Shown: positions 45,044 through 55,882, counted from the stretch's first letter. The stretch is 64,000 nucleotides of DNA from an uncultured Alistipes sp. (GCF_963931675.1 NZ_OZ007039.1:715657-779656), one strand, 5' to 3'. Made by a program: numbers and translations. The notes: generated by a model not told the origin, from the sequence alone.

Positions 45044-47353
45044 TCAGAAGCTGATCTTCGCCCCCACGAACCAGCTGCGCGGCAGCGACGGCCCGTAAAC
45101 ATAGCCCGAATCACGCTCCACGCCCCGGTCGAAATCCCGCTGATAGGCGTTGAAGAGGTTCTGCACGCCGCCGTAGAGCTGCAGCGTGAGGTCGCGGTAA
45201 AGCGGCAGATCGTAGGCCACGCGCAGGTTCACGTCGCAGAACGACGGCGTCGTAACCGCCACGTCCTGCGCAACGCCCGAACCCTTCATGTGCTGCACGA
45301 GCATCTCGCCCGTGCAGGTCCCGGTCACGTCGGCCGTCAGCCGCCGCAAGGGCTTGAACGACGCCGTAAAGTAGCCGTAGAGGTCCGGCGTGCGGAACAT
45401 CCGCCGCACGGGCGGAACCTCCGGGTCCTCGCTCCACTGCTCGGGTTCCGCATAACGGCTCCGCTGCCAGGTCATGCCCGCCTGCAGCTCGAACCAGCGG
45501 GTGAAGACCGCACGCCCTTCGACATTCACCCCGGCAACCGTGGCTCCCGAACCGTTGTAACGCTCCTGGATTTTGCCGCCGTCGTCCGTATCCTCCAGGT
45601 CACGCAGCGCGAAAACATCGTCGAGGCGGGTATAGAATCCCTCGACGAGCAGGTTGGTCTGCACGCTTCCGAAATTGCGGTAGAGATCGGCCGAGAGGCT
45701 CACGCTGTGCGAGCGTTCCTCCTTCAGATCGTCGGCCAGCCGGATCCGCCGCCGCTCCCCGCCCACGATGGCGATGTGCATGTCCTCGTCGAAGGCCTGC
45801 GGAGCCCGATAGCCTCCGGCATAGCTCACCCGCAGGTTCACTGCCTCCGAAGGATTGAATCGCACGTTGACCCGCGGGCTGAAAATCACGTGATCGACCA
45901 GGTTGTGCTTATCCAACCGCCCGCCGAGCAGCAGCGACCATTTCGACGTTTTCCACTCGTTCTGAAAATAGCCGCCCACGATATGCACCCGCTGATCGGT
46001 GTCGATGGCGTAGCCGATCGAGCGGTCGTGAAGGTCGTCGTAGCTGTATTCGACCCCGAGAGTCAACTCCGAAGGCATGAACAGCAGCCGTTCGAAGGCG
46101 TGCACGTACTGCAGCCCCGAAGCCAGGACCAGATCGCGCGTCGTACCATAGGCCAGCAGGTCCTGTTTGCTGCCGTAGTAGCTCTTCCGGGCCGTATTCT
46201 GGAACGAAAAATAGGCATTGAAGCGGTCGCTGCGGTCGGCCGACGAGAGGTCGAACGCAAGGCTTCCGCCGTCGATCGTATGGTCGGTCTGTTCGGCAAT
46301 GTTGGCCTCGTGGGGCGGCTGCTTGAGCAGGTCGCCGCCCCGGCGGTACTCGTTCAGATGGTGGTACTGGGCCGTGATACGCGAATAGGCCCCGGTGCGG
46401 AAGAACGACCGCATCCCCACCGAACGGCTGTCGAGCAGGGGCAGTTCGGTGAATCCGTCCCCGTCGTGGTCGTAACCCGAGCGGTGGCGGCTCTGCCCGA
46501 AGATCCCGATTCCGGCCCGCCCGCTCTCGGAGACGATCGAGGCGTTGAGCATCGAGTTGTTGTCGTAGGAGTTGCTGCCGCCGAGCGACATCAACGTGTG
46601 CGAGAACTGCGCGGAGCTGCGCGTCGGCTCTTTGGTAATGACGTTGATCGTCCCGCCGATGGCCGACGACCCGTAGAGCGCCGAGCCGCCGCCGCGCAAC
46701 ACCTCGACACGTTCGATCATGTTGGCCGGAATCTGCTCCAGACCGTAGACCCCCGTGAGGGCCGAAAAGACCGGGCGAGAATCGATCAGAATCTGCAAAT
46801 AGTGGCCGTCGAGTCCGTTGATGCGGACCTGTGTGAAGCCGCAGTTCTGGCAATCATCCTCGACCCGCACGCCGGGTTGGAACGCGAGGCCCTGGGCCAG
46901 GCACGAAGCATTGGCCCGTTCGAAGAGTCCGGCGTCGAGGACGCTCACCAGCGCCGGAGCCTCACGCCGCAGCGTGGCCGAACGGCTCGCCGAGACCACC
47001 ACCTCGTCCATCGAGATGCCGCTCTGCTCGACTTCGAAATTCAACTCCAGGGTCGCGCCCCGGGTCAGCGTCACGGCCGCCTGCCGTGTGGCATAGCCCA
47101 GAGCCCGGACCTCGACGGTCAGCTCCCCTTCGGGCAGGTTTTTCAGGAAATAGTGCCCCGAGGCATCGGTAGTCGTGCCAAGCGGGGTTCCGACCACCGA
47201 AACCGTGGCATAGGGAATGTGTTCATGGGTTGCGCGGTCGACGACGTGGCCGAAGAGGTTGGCATCGGTTCCCTTGCGCGGGACTTCGGCGCCCTGCACG
47301 CCGAAAAAGGTCAGGCACAGTGCAAACAGTGCCGACAATATGGATCGTTTCAT
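45044..47353 (-). CDS. TonB-dependent receptor with CxxC in plug domain
   Basis: Outer-membrane TonB-dependent importer (769 residues). Domains in order: signal peptide (1-21), carboxypeptidase-regulatory-like domain (about 32-112, FGHVVDRATHEHIPYATV), plug (about 118-250) and barrel ending in GAKISF. The plug has a striking DDCQNCGFTQVRINGLDG segment near residues 165-180, an extra cysteine pair, and the usual LRGGGSALYGSSAIGGTINVIT. Organisation and sequence style resemble receptors for metals, siderophores or cobalamin-like ligands rather than SusC. The gene for a small secreted protein lies 144 nt upstream on the same strand. Ligand unknown. Confidence 0.9.
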   Translation of the reverse strand: MKRSILSALFALCLTFFGVQGAEVPRKGTDANLFGHVVDRATHEHIPYATVSVVGTPLGTTTDASGHYFLKNLPEGELTVEVRALGYATRQAAVTLTRGATLELNFEVEQSGISMDEVVVSASRSATLRREAPALVSVLDAGLFERANASCLAQGLAFQPGVRVEDDCQNCGFTQVRINGLDGHYLQILIDSRPVFSALTGVYGLEQIPANMIERVEVLRGGGSALYGSSAIGGTINVITKEPTRSSAQFSHTLMSLGGSNSYDNNSMLNASIVSESGRAGIGIFGQSRHRSGYDHDGDGFTELPLLDSRSVGMRSFFRTGAYSRITAQYHHLNEYRRGGDLLKQPPHEANIAEQTDHTIDGGSLAFDLSSADRSDRFNAYFSFQNTARKSYYGSKQDLLAYGTTRDLVLASGLQYVHAFERLLFMPSELTLGVEYSYDDLHDRSIGYAIDTDQRVHIVGGYFQNEWKTSKWSLLLGGRLDKHNLVDHVIFSPRVNVRFNPSEAVNLRVSYAGGYRAPQAFDEDMHIAIVGGERRRIRLADDLKEERSHSVSLSADLYRNFGSVQTNLLVEGFYTRLDDVFALRDLEDTDDGGKIQERYNGSGATVAGVNVEGRAVFTRWFELQAGMTWQRSRYAEPEQWSEDPEVPPVRRMFRTPDLYGYFTASFKPLRRLTADVTGTCTGEMLVQHMKGSGVAQDVAVTTPSFCDVNLRVAYDLPLYRDLTLQLYGGVQNLFNAYQRDFDRGVERDSGYVYGPSLPRSWFVGAKISF

Positions 47354-47497
47354 GAAAAATGTCGTTTAACGGGTTGATGATTCCGATCCGGCATTCCGGA
47401 TCGTCGCGGCCCCCGGGCCGCAGGTACGGGACTCCCGGTCCCTCGGATGCGAAGGGCCCCGATACGGCTGCAGCCGCATCGGAACAAGGAGACGGAA

Positions 47498-47833
47498 TCA
47501 CGCCCGGGGAGGTGCCCGCAGGGAGAGGCACGCCGTGCGCAGCACGCATCGGCAACGAGTGGCCTCGGGCTTCAGGACGGCCAACACCTCGGCATAGAAT
47601 TCATGCGCGGGGAGGCTTTCCGAGAGGTAGGGATAGAAGTGGTAATTGTCGACGGGACAGTATTCGACAACTCTCTCCCGAGCACCGTTGTCGGGCAGCA
47701 GATCGCCGCAAAGGGCGGCGAAATGGGCATGGTCTTCAAGGTAGATATGCACCTTCTGCCCCGCATAGGCGGCAAGCAGGGCGGTGAGCAGGAATGCTGC
47801 GACGAAACGTTTAGTCCGGAGGTGCATCTTCAT
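47498..47833 (-). CDS. Small exported protein upstream of TonB receptor
   Basis: A 111-residue predicted exported protein: signal sequence MKMHLRTKRFVAAFLLTALLAAYAG, then a short mature part with several His, Tyr, Asp and Cys residues (KVHIYLEDHAHFAALC, YCPVDNYHFYPYLSE, CRCVLRTAC). Composition suggests metal binding or redox sensitivity, but no known family is recognised. It precedes the TonB-dependent receptor on the same strand, so the two probably form a transport unit. An ATG 6 nt downstream is an alternative start. A near-consensus -7 box (TATCTTCG) lies about 6 nt upstream of the start. Confidence 0.55.
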   Translation of the reverse strand: MKMHLRTKRFVAAFLLTALLAAYAGQKVHIYLEDHAHFAALCGDLLPDNGARERVVEYCPVDNYHFYPYLSESLPAHEFYAEVLAVLKPEATRCRCVLRTACLSLRAPPRA

Positions 47834-47950
47834 TGGACGCGAAGATACGAAAAAAAAGGACCGCGGCAAGCGGTCCCAGCAAAAATACCTAATTATGAGT
47901 AGGTCGTATGTCCTGTCCGGCGGTCGGGGCCCGGTTGTCTGGTTCCCGGC

Positions 47951-48120
47951 GGTCAGTTTCCGATGGTCAGACCCTCAAGAACCTTCTTTCCGCACCCTCC
48001 GCCCAATCAACGGCTCCAGCGGTCAGTTTCCGATGGCCGGACCCTCAAGCACCTTCTTTCCGCACCCTCCGCCCAATCAACGGCTCCGGCGGTCAGTTTC
48101 CGATGGTCGGACCCTCAAGC
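47951..48120. repeat. 70-bp tandem repeat, about 2.4 copies
   Basis: Units begin at 47951, 48021 and 48091 with GGTCAGTTTCCGATGG, an exact 70-bp period; the first two are full length and differ by only a few substitutions, the third stops after 30 nt (ACCCTCAAGC). Because 70 is not a multiple of 3, the array cannot encode a repeated peptide. It fills most of the gap 47834-48154 between greA and the small exported protein. Confidence 0.93.
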
Positions 48121-48154
48121 CCCCCGATCCGCAGGCCTCCGCGGCCTCCCGGCG

Positions 48155-48631
48155 TCAGATCGTGATGTCGAGGATCTCGAAATGGATCGTCCCGGCCGGA
48201 ACCTCCACATCCACCCGGTCACCCTTCTTATGCCCCAGCAAAGCCTTCGCAATCGGGGTTCCGATCGCCAGTTTCCCTTCACGCAGGTTTGCCTCGTGCT
48301 CGGCGACGATCGTGTAGGTCATCTGCTTGTTGTTGTTGTGGTTCAGCAACGTCACCTTGCTCAGGATCTGCACCTTGCTCTTGTCGATCTTCGACTCGTC
48401 GATGACCCGGGCATTGGCGATCGTATCCTCCAGTTTGGCAATACGCATCTCCAGCAGCCCCTGGGCTTCACGGGCCGCATCATACTCCGCATTCTCCGAA
48501 AGGTCACCCTTGTCTCGCGCCTCCGCAATCGCGGCCGAAATCGCCGGACGCTCAACGGAACGCATGTGGTCGAGTTCATCCTTGAGCTTCTTGTAACCCT
48601 CGGCTGTCAGATAAATAATCTCTTTTGCCAT
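48155..48631 (-). CDS. greA: Transcription elongation factor GreA
   Basis: Binds the RNA polymerase secondary channel and stimulates cleavage of backtracked transcripts (158 residues). The N-terminal coiled coil (1-75) has the conserved acidic tip (DKGDLSENAEYDAA), and the C-terminal FKBP-like domain contains GTPIAKALLGHKKGD. The gene has its own perfect promoter and a leader of about 105 nt. Confidence 0.97.
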   Translation of the reverse strand: MAKEIIYLTAEGYKKLKDELDHMRSVERPAISAAIAEARDKGDLSENAEYDAAREAQGLLEMRIAKLEDTIANARVIDESKIDKSKVQILSKVTLLNHNNNKQMTYTIVAEHEANLREGKLAIGTPIAKALLGHKKGDRVDVEVPAGTIHFEILDITI

Positions 48632-48744
48632 AATCCGAATAATCTTCTAATCTTCCGGGAACGCCTCCGAAGAGGAATTTCCAAAACACGTAAAAAATAA
48701 GAATCCCGGCCCGTGAAGGCCAGAACCCTGCATCGTTGCACAAG

Positions 48745-48776
48745 CAAAGATAAGAAGGATAATCCACATTTCCAAA
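48745..48776 (-). promoter_or_regulatory. Promoter of greA
   Basis: Minus strand TTTG (48773-48776), 20 nt, TATCTTTG (48745-48752): perfect consensus. Confidence 0.86.
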
Positions 48777-48915
48777 TCTTTTTTCGGGTCCGGGTCCGGT
48801 TTCCGGACGCCTCCGCAGAAACCCGGATCCGGAAACTCCGGTCCCGGGCAGAGCCCCGGCCGCAAAAAGTCTCCGCAAAAGGGCCCGTCTCCGGCGCCGG
48901 GGACAATAATTTTTT

Positions 48916-48946
48916 TTTGCAAATCGTTAATTTATGCGTAACTTTG
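48916..48946 (+). promoter_or_regulatory. Promoter of bamD operon
   Basis: TTTG (48916-48919), 19 nt, TAACTTTG (48939-48946): perfect consensus, 29 nt before the bamD ATG. Confidence 0.87.
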
Positions 48947-48975
48947 CGCGATAAAGCGCCGTAAAAGATTCTCAA

Positions 48976-49794
48976 ATGAAGCAGACTTTCTCATACGCCC
49001 TTTGCGCCGTGGCGGCAGCAATCTTCCTCAGCGGATGCTCCGGCATGAACGCACTGCTGAAAAGCGGGCAGCCCGAACTGATCTACAGCAAGGCGCTGGA
49101 GTATTACGACAAGGGTAAATGGCAACGCGCCATCACGCTCTTCGAAGGCGTGGAACACTACTATCAGGGCACCTCGCGCGAGGATACCGTCTCGTTCTAC
49201 AAGGCCTACTGCCGCTTCAAGAACCGCGACTACGACACCGCCTCGGCGGAACTCGACGACTTCCGCCGCAAATTCGGCCGCAGCGCCTTCATCGAGGATG
49301 CCGAAGGGATGTATGCCCTCTGCCACTACTACCTCTCCCCGGGCCCGACACGCGACCAGACCATGACCGGGCACGCCCTGATCGCCATCAACGAATTCAT
49401 GTCGCGCTACCCCGAAAGCAGCCGCATCGAGAATTTCAAAAAGATCAACACGGAACTCACCGAACGGCTCCATGACAAGGCCTATCTGAACGCCTATACC
49501 TATTATAAGATCGGGCGTTACAAATCGGCCATCACGGCCCTGAAAAATGCCCTGAAGGAATATCCCGAAAGCAAGCACCGCGAGGAGATCATGTACCTGA
49601 TCGTCGATGCCAGCTACCGCTTCGCCAGCAACTCCATCGCCAGCAAGCAGACGGACCGTTACCTGGCGATGCTCGACTCCTACCTCTCCTTCAAGGAGGA
49701 GTACCCCAAGTCGAAACACATCAAGGAGGTGGACCGCATGGCCAAGCAGGCCCGCGACTACCTCGACCGCAACAACAAGGACAACAACATATAA
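48976..49794 (+). CDS. bamD: Outer membrane assembly lipoprotein BamD
   Basis: Lipoprotein of the BAM complex that inserts beta-barrel proteins into the outer membrane (272 residues). Lipobox LSGC with Cys21; the rest is helical with tetratricopeptide-like repeats (LIYSKALEYYDKGKWQRAITLFE at about 36-58, YKIGRYKSAITALKNALKEYPESKH at about 176-200). First gene of an operon with rpoZ-like (1 nt gap), coaBC and probably recN. Confidence 0.93.
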   Translation: MKQTFSYALCAVAAAIFLSGCSGMNALLKSGQPELIYSKALEYYDKGKWQRAITLFEGVEHYYQGTSREDTVSFYKAYCRFKNRDYDTASAELDDFRRKFGRSAFIEDAEGMYALCHYYLSPGPTRDQTMTGHALIAINEFMSRYPESSRIENFKKINTELTERLHDKAYLNAYTYYKIGRYKSAITALKNALKEYPESKHREEIMYLIVDASYRFASNSIASKQTDRYLAMLDSYLSFKEEYPKSKHIKEVDRMAKQARDYLDRNNKDNNI

Positions 49795-49795
49795 G

Positions 49796-50128
49796 ATGGA
49801 AATCAAGAAGAACATCCCCAACAACACCATCACGCGCAAGCTGGTGGATCTGGACAAGGAGACCGGCAACGTCTACGAGAGCATCAACATCATCGCGCGC
49901 CGTGCCAACCAGATCTCGACCGAGCTCAAGGCCGAGTTGAACCGCAAGCTCGCCGACTTCTCGTCGCCGACCGACACCATGGAGGAGACCTTCGAAAACC
50001 GCGAGCAGATCGAGATCTCGCGCTACTACGAGCGCCTTCCCAAGCCGGTGATCATCGCCACGGAGGAGTTCCTCGACCACGAACTGGTCTACAAGGAGGG
50101 CAAGAACGACACGTTCAAGGAGATCTAA
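49796..50128 (+). CDS. rpoZ: RNA polymerase omega/RPB6-type subunit
   Basis: A 110-residue protein matching the divergent omega (Rpb6-like) subunit of Bacteroidetes RNA polymerase, which helps fold the beta' subunit. The core is NVYESINIIARRANQIS (about 25-41), the equivalent of the omega helix, followed by a family-typical C-terminal part with ATEEFLDHELVY. Start at the ATG 49796, 1 nt after the bamD stop. Confidence 0.85.
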   Translation: MEIKKNIPNNTITRKLVDLDKETGNVYESINIIARRANQISTELKAELNRKLADFSSPTDTMEETFENREQIEISRYYERLPKPVIIATEEFLDHELVYKEGKNDTFKEI

Positions 50129-50138
50129 ACCCACGACG

Positions 50139-51362
50139 ATGGCATCCGGAAACGCTGCGACCGCATCCTTGGCGGGACGCCGCATTCTGTTGGGCATTAC
50201 GGGCAGCATAGCAGCCTACAAGGCTGCCATGCTGTGTCGTTTATTGAAGACGGCAGGCGCCGAGGTCCGTGTGGTGATGACCCCGCTGGCCAAGCAGTTC
50301 ATCACGCCGCTGACGATGGCCACCCTCTCGAAAAACCCCATTCTCGTGGAGTTCTTCGACCCCGAGAACGGCGCCTGGAACTCCCATGTCTCGCTGGGCG
50401 AGTGGGCCGACTGCTACCTGATCGCCCCCGCCACGGCCAATACGCTGGCCAAGATGGCCACGGGCGTGGCAGACAACCTGCTGCTGACGGCCTATCTCTC
50501 GGCACGCTGCCCGGTGGTCGTAGCCCCGGCCATGGACCTCGACATGTATGCCCATCCGGCCACGCAGCAGAACCTCCGCACACTGGCCGAACGCGGCGTG
50601 CGGATCGTCGAACCCGCCGAAGGAGAGCTGGCCAGCGGCCTGACAGGAAAGGGCCGGATGGCCGAACCCGATACGATCGCCGCCTTCGTCGGCGACCTGT
50701 TCACCGAAAAAAAAAAGACACTCGCCGGTAGACGGCTGATCGTCACGGCCGGCGCCACGATCGAAGCCATCGACCCCGTGCGGTTCATCTCGAACCACTC
50801 CTCGGGCAAGATGGGCTATGCCATTGCCGGCGAACTGGCCGCCCGCGGTGCGGAGGTGACGCTCATTTCGGGGCGCACGGCGCTGCCCGTACCTCCGGGT
50901 GTCGAGCGGGTGGATGTCCTCTCGGCCGAAGAGATGTACGATGCCGCGGTCCGGGCCTTCGAGGCGGCCGACGGCGCGGTGATGTGCGCCGCCGTAGCGG
51001 ACTACACCCCCGCCGAATTCTCCGACACGAAACTCAAGAAGGGCGACGACGAACTGTTCATCCGCCTGCGCCGCACGCGCGACATCGCCGCAGAACTGGG
51101 TACCCGCAAGGGAGGGCGGCTGCTGGCGGGCTTCGCGCTGGAGACCGATGACGAGGAGGCGCACGCCGAATCGAAACTCACCCGCAAGAACTTCGACTTC
51201 ATCGTCCTGAACTCCCTGCGGGATGCCGGAGCGGGCTTCCGCGGCGACACGAACAAGGTGACCCTGATCGACCGCACGGGGCGTGAAGCCCTGCCGCTGC
51301 TCTCGAAACGGGAGGTCGCGTCCCGCATTGCCGACCGTATCGAGGCCTTTTTCGCCCGCTGA
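50139..51362 (+). CDS. coaBC: Bifunctional phosphopantothenoylcysteine decarboxylase / phosphopantothenate--cysteine ligase
   Basis: Two steps of coenzyme A synthesis in one 407-residue cytosolic enzyme. The CoaC flavoprotein domain (about 1-190) has GITGSIAAYKA, the catalytic histidine in NSHVSLGEWAD, and the PAMDLDMY substrate motif. The CoaB ligase domain (about 190-407) has VTAGATIEAIDPVRFISNHSSGKMG and the lysine-containing KLKK segment. Start at 50139, 10 nt after rpoZ. Confidence 0.95.
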   Translation: MASGNAATASLAGRRILLGITGSIAAYKAAMLCRLLKTAGAEVRVVMTPLAKQFITPLTMATLSKNPILVEFFDPENGAWNSHVSLGEWADCYLIAPATANTLAKMATGVADNLLLTAYLSARCPVVVAPAMDLDMYAHPATQQNLRTLAERGVRIVEPAEGELASGLTGKGRMAEPDTIAAFVGDLFTEKKKTLAGRRLIVTAGATIEAIDPVRFISNHSSGKMGYAIAGELAARGAEVTLISGRTALPVPPGVERVDVLSAEEMYDAAVRAFEAADGAVMCAAVADYTPAEFSDTKLKKGDDELFIRLRRTRDIAAELGTRKGGRLLAGFALETDDEEAHAESKLTRKNFDFIVLNSLRDAGAGFRGDTNKVTLIDRTGREALPLLSKREVASRIADRIEAFFAR

Positions 51363-51428
51363 AGAGCCGGAAGCCGCATTCGAAATACGCCGAAACCTGG
51401 ATATTGAATCGCTAAAATCCGAATTGCC

Positions 51429-53072
51429 ATGCTGCGCCGTCTGTCCGTCGAAAACTACGCGCTGATCGACAAACTCGAAATGGAACTGGACCCGCACCTG
51501 AACATCATCACGGGGGAGACGGGAGCCGGAAAGTCCATTCTGCTCGGGGCTCTCGGGCTGCTGCTGGGGGCCAAGAACGACGGGGCGGCGATGAAGGATG
51601 CCGCCCGGAACTGCACGGTGGAGGGGACCTTCAACCTCGCGGGCTGCGGGCTGGAGGCTTTCTTTGCGGAGAACGACCTCGACTACGCCGCCGAAACCAC
51701 CCTGACGCGCATCATCACCCCGGCAGGCAAGAGCCGGGCCTTCGTCAACGACGTTCCGGTGCAGCTGGCACAGCTGCGCGAGCTCGGCACGCGCCTGATC
51801 GACATCCACTCGCAACACCAGAACCTGATCCTCTCGTCGGAGGAGTTCCGCACCTCGGCACTCGACACCGTGGCCGGGAACGGCGACCTGCTGGCGCAAT
51901 ACGCCGCGCAATACGCCCGGATGAGCGACCTGCGCCGTGAACTGGCCTCGCTGCGCGAAGCCGCCGAACGGGGCCGCCGCGACGAGGAGTGGCTGCGCTT
52001 CCAGTGCGACGAATTGGCGGCCGCGTCGCTGCGCGCGGGCGAGCAGGCCGAGCTGGAGGAGGAGTTGGCCGTACTCGAAAATGCCGACCGCATCGGCGAG
52101 GCGCTGACCGGCCTGCGCAATGCACTGGACAGCGACGAAACGGGCGTTCTGAGCCAGTTGAAAAATGCCGAAAACGCCCTCGGGCATCTGCGCGAACACT
52201 ACCCTACGGCCGGAGAGTTTGCCGACCGGCTGCACGCGGTCCTGGAGGAGTTGAAAGACATCGACGCTTCGGCAACGGCCGCCAGCGAACGGGTGGATGC
52301 CGATCCCGAACGGTTGGCAAAACGCTCGGCGCGGCTCGACGCCCTGATTGCCCTGCAACAGAAATACCGCGTGGCCGACGAGGCGGAGTTGATCGCCCTG
52401 CGGGACCGGAGTGCGGCGCAGTTGGCGGCAATCGTCCACAGCGGCGAGGAGATCGCTGCGGCGGAACGCGCCCTGCAGGAGGCAACGGCCGCCGCCGAAG
52501 CGCTGGCCGACCGGCTGCACAAGGCACGCGAAAAGGCTGCCGGAGGTTTCGAAAAGGAGATCCTGGCGACGCTGGACAAACTGGGCCTGTCGGAGACCAT
52601 CTTCCAGGTGGCACTGACACCCCGCCCGGAACTGGACCGCACGGGCCGCGACCAGGTGCAGTTCCTCTTCACGGCCAATGCACGCATGACGCCGCAACCC
52701 GTCGAGCGGATCGCTTCGGGCGGTGAGCTTTCACGCGTGATGCTCGCCCTGAAGGCGCTGCTGGCAAGGCGGATGCAGCTGCCGACAATCATCTTCGACG
52801 AGATCGACACGGGCGTCTCGGGGCGCATTGCCGACGCCATGGGCGAGATCATCGAATCGCTCGCGGCCTCGATGCAGGTCGTGGACATCACCCACCTGCC
52901 GCAAGTCGCCTCGAAAGGCTCGGCACACTTCGTGGTCTACAAACGCAACGGCCGCACGGAGATCACCCGTCTGAGCGACGACGACCGCATCGCCGAGATT
53001 GCCAAGATGCTCTCCGGATCGCAGATCACGCAGGCCGCCGTAGCCCAGGCACGCATCCTGCTGGGCCGATAG
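51429..53072 (+). CDS. recN: DNA repair protein RecN
   Basis: SMC-like ATPase acting early in double-strand break repair (547 residues). Walker A GETGAGKS (29-36), a long coiled-coil middle (about 150-390, many Ala, Glu, Leu, Arg), and the C-terminal ATPase half with the signature IASGGELSRVMLALK and Walker B IIFDEIDTGVSG. Follows coaBC by 66 nt. No LexA-type operator is evident. Confidence 0.96.
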   Translation: MLRRLSVENYALIDKLEMELDPHLNIITGETGAGKSILLGALGLLLGAKNDGAAMKDAARNCTVEGTFNLAGCGLEAFFAENDLDYAAETTLTRIITPAGKSRAFVNDVPVQLAQLRELGTRLIDIHSQHQNLILSSEEFRTSALDTVAGNGDLLAQYAAQYARMSDLRRELASLREAAERGRRDEEWLRFQCDELAAASLRAGEQAELEEELAVLENADRIGEALTGLRNALDSDETGVLSQLKNAENALGHLREHYPTAGEFADRLHAVLEELKDIDASATAASERVDADPERLAKRSARLDALIALQQKYRVADEAELIALRDRSAAQLAAIVHSGEEIAAAERALQEATAAAEALADRLHKAREKAAGGFEKEILATLDKLGLSETIFQVALTPRPELDRTGRDQVQFLFTANARMTPQPVERIASGGELSRVMLALKALLARRMQLPTIIFDEIDTGVSGRIADAMGEIIESLAASMQVVDITHLPQVASKGSAHFVVYKRNGRTEITRLSDDDRIAEIAKMLSGSQITQAAVAQARILLGR

Positions 53073-53094
53073 AAGCCCGGAGGAGGGGGAGGGA

Positions 53095-53155
53095 AGAGAG
53101 AGACAGAGAGAGACAGAGAGAGACAGAGAGAAACAGGGAGGGAGAGAGAAAGAGG
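53095..53155. repeat. Purine-rich decamer repeat
   Basis: AGACAGAGAG is repeated three times without change (53101-53130) and once in altered form, within a GA-rich run downstream of recN. Confidence 0.85.
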
Positions 53156-53269
53156 TAAAAACAAGCTCCGGCCCCATCGGCTCCGTGGCTTTTTCAACCG
53201 GGAGAAAACAGTCCCGGCATGGACGGCGCGGCCCCCCCCGACCGACCGTTCCCGACAACCACGAAAACC

Positions 53270-53869
53270 ATGAACAACACACACGAAATCATTGCCCTCG
53301 CCGCCGCCAACCAGCGGCGGGCACACGAAATTCTCCGCGAACTGAGGTTGCGCGAAGCGTGGCAGGCCATCGGAGCGCGGGCCGAAGTGGTGGGATCGCT
53401 CCGCTCGGGACTCCTGATGAAGCACCTCGACATCGACCTGCACATCTACTCTCCGGCTCCGCTGCGCGTGGCCGACAGTTTCGCCGCAGCAGCCCGAATT
53501 GCCGAAAGGCCCGGTATCCGGCGGATGGAGTACGGCAACCTGCTCGACGCCGAGGACTGTTGTCTCGAATGGCACGCACAATACGAAGACCGTGACGGTC
53601 GGATGTGGCAGATCGACCTGATCCACATGGCCGAAGATTCGCCCTGGGCGGGATATTTCGAACGGGTGGCCGACCGGGTCGCGGCGGTACTGACCCCGGA
53701 GACGCGCGACACGATCCTGCAACTGAAATACGAAACATCCAACGAGAAGCATATCCCGGGCATTGCCTATTATCGGGCGGTTTTGGAGGGTGGTGTGCGC
53801 AACTGCGCGGAGTTCATGGCCTGGCTGCAGGAGCACCCCGTCGACGGAATCGTGGCGTGGATACCATGA
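53270..53869 (+). CDS. Nucleotidyltransferase-like protein of unknown function
   Basis: A 199-residue cytosolic protein. The segment VVGSLRSGLLMKHLDIDLHIYS (about 42-63) has the G-S...D-x-D pattern of nucleotidyltransferase-fold proteins, with a third acidic position plausible in the DRDGRMWQIDLIH strand (about 105-117). The remainder is helical. It is a stand-alone gene on this strand; no antitoxin-like partner (such as a HEPN gene) is adjacent. The ATG at 53270 is chosen over an upstream one because the intervening 17 residues are proline-rich and unlike a protein start. Confidence 0.65.
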   Translation: MNNTHEIIALAAANQRRAHEILRELRLREAWQAIGARAEVVGSLRSGLLMKHLDIDLHIYSPAPLRVADSFAAAARIAERPGIRRMEYGNLLDAEDCCLEWHAQYEDRDGRMWQIDLIHMAEDSPWAGYFERVADRVAAVLTPETRDTILQLKYETSNEKHIPGIAYYRAVLEGGVRNCAEFMAWLQEHPVDGIVAWIP

Positions 53870-53899
53870 CCCCTTCCGTCCCTTCCACATCTGCACAAA

Positions 53900-53933
53900 A
53901 AACCGGGGCACTCGAAAACGAGTGTCCCGGTTT
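53900..53933. terminator. Bidirectional terminator between convergent genes
   Basis: AAACCGGGGCACTCG (53900-53914) pairs with CGAGTGTCCCGGTTT (53919-53933) around a 4-nt AAAA loop, with one G-T pair. Confidence 0.85.
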
Positions 53934-53966
53934 CTACTTATGCTGTCGTCGGACAGCGGCCGATCA

Positions 53967-55607
<1,641 letters not shown>

Positions 55608-55612
55608 TTAAA

Positions 55613-55882
55613 TTAGATGATTGCGAGAATATCGTTTTGTTTCATGATAAGGTAATCGACGCCGTCGATCTGGATCTCCTGACCGGCATACTTGCCATAG
55701 AGCACCTGGTCGCCGACCTTGACCTCCATCTTGACCTCCGAAGTGCCGGGGCCTACGGCCACGACCTTGCCAGCCAGCGGTTTCTCCTTGGCCGTGTCGG
55801 GAATAATCAACCCTCCGGCTGTCTTCTCTTCCGCGGGATTCGGGAGAATCAGCACGCGGTCCGATAATGGTTTTACGTTCAT
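55613..55882 (-). CDS. groS: Co-chaperonin GroES
   Basis: 10-kDa lid of the GroEL cage (89 residues). [10 protein letters not shown] at the start, the mobile loop region ([19 protein letters not shown]) and [26 protein letters not shown] are all typical. No TAnnTTTG promoter box is visible in the 170 nt upstream, so regulation may differ from the housekeeping pattern; no CIRCE element is seen. Confidence 0.97.
   Translation of the reverse strand: MNVKPLSDRVLILPNPAEEKTAGGLIIPDTAKEKPLAGKVVAVGPGTSEVKMEVKVGDQVLYGKYAGQEIQIDGVDYLIMKQNDILAII

Larger units (their letters stand above)
48632..48975. other. Divergent control region between greA and bamD
   Basis: 344 nt without a gene. It holds the greA promoter (48745-48776, minus) and the bamD promoter (48916-48946, plus), separated by about 140 nt of GC-rich sequence with short inverted repeats (CCGGGTCCGGGTCCGG and similar) around 48786-48905. 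Confidence 0.7.

Noticed and set aside
47908..48317. Open frames across the 70-bp tandem repeat on the plus strand
   Set aside because: A 70-bp period changes frame each unit, so no repeated peptide results; the frames run antisense into greA.
53270..53869. Toxin-antitoxin (MNT-HEPN type) interpretation of the nucleotidyltransferase-like gene
   Set aside because: No HEPN-like or other small partner gene is adjacent, and the protein is larger than typical MNT antitoxins.
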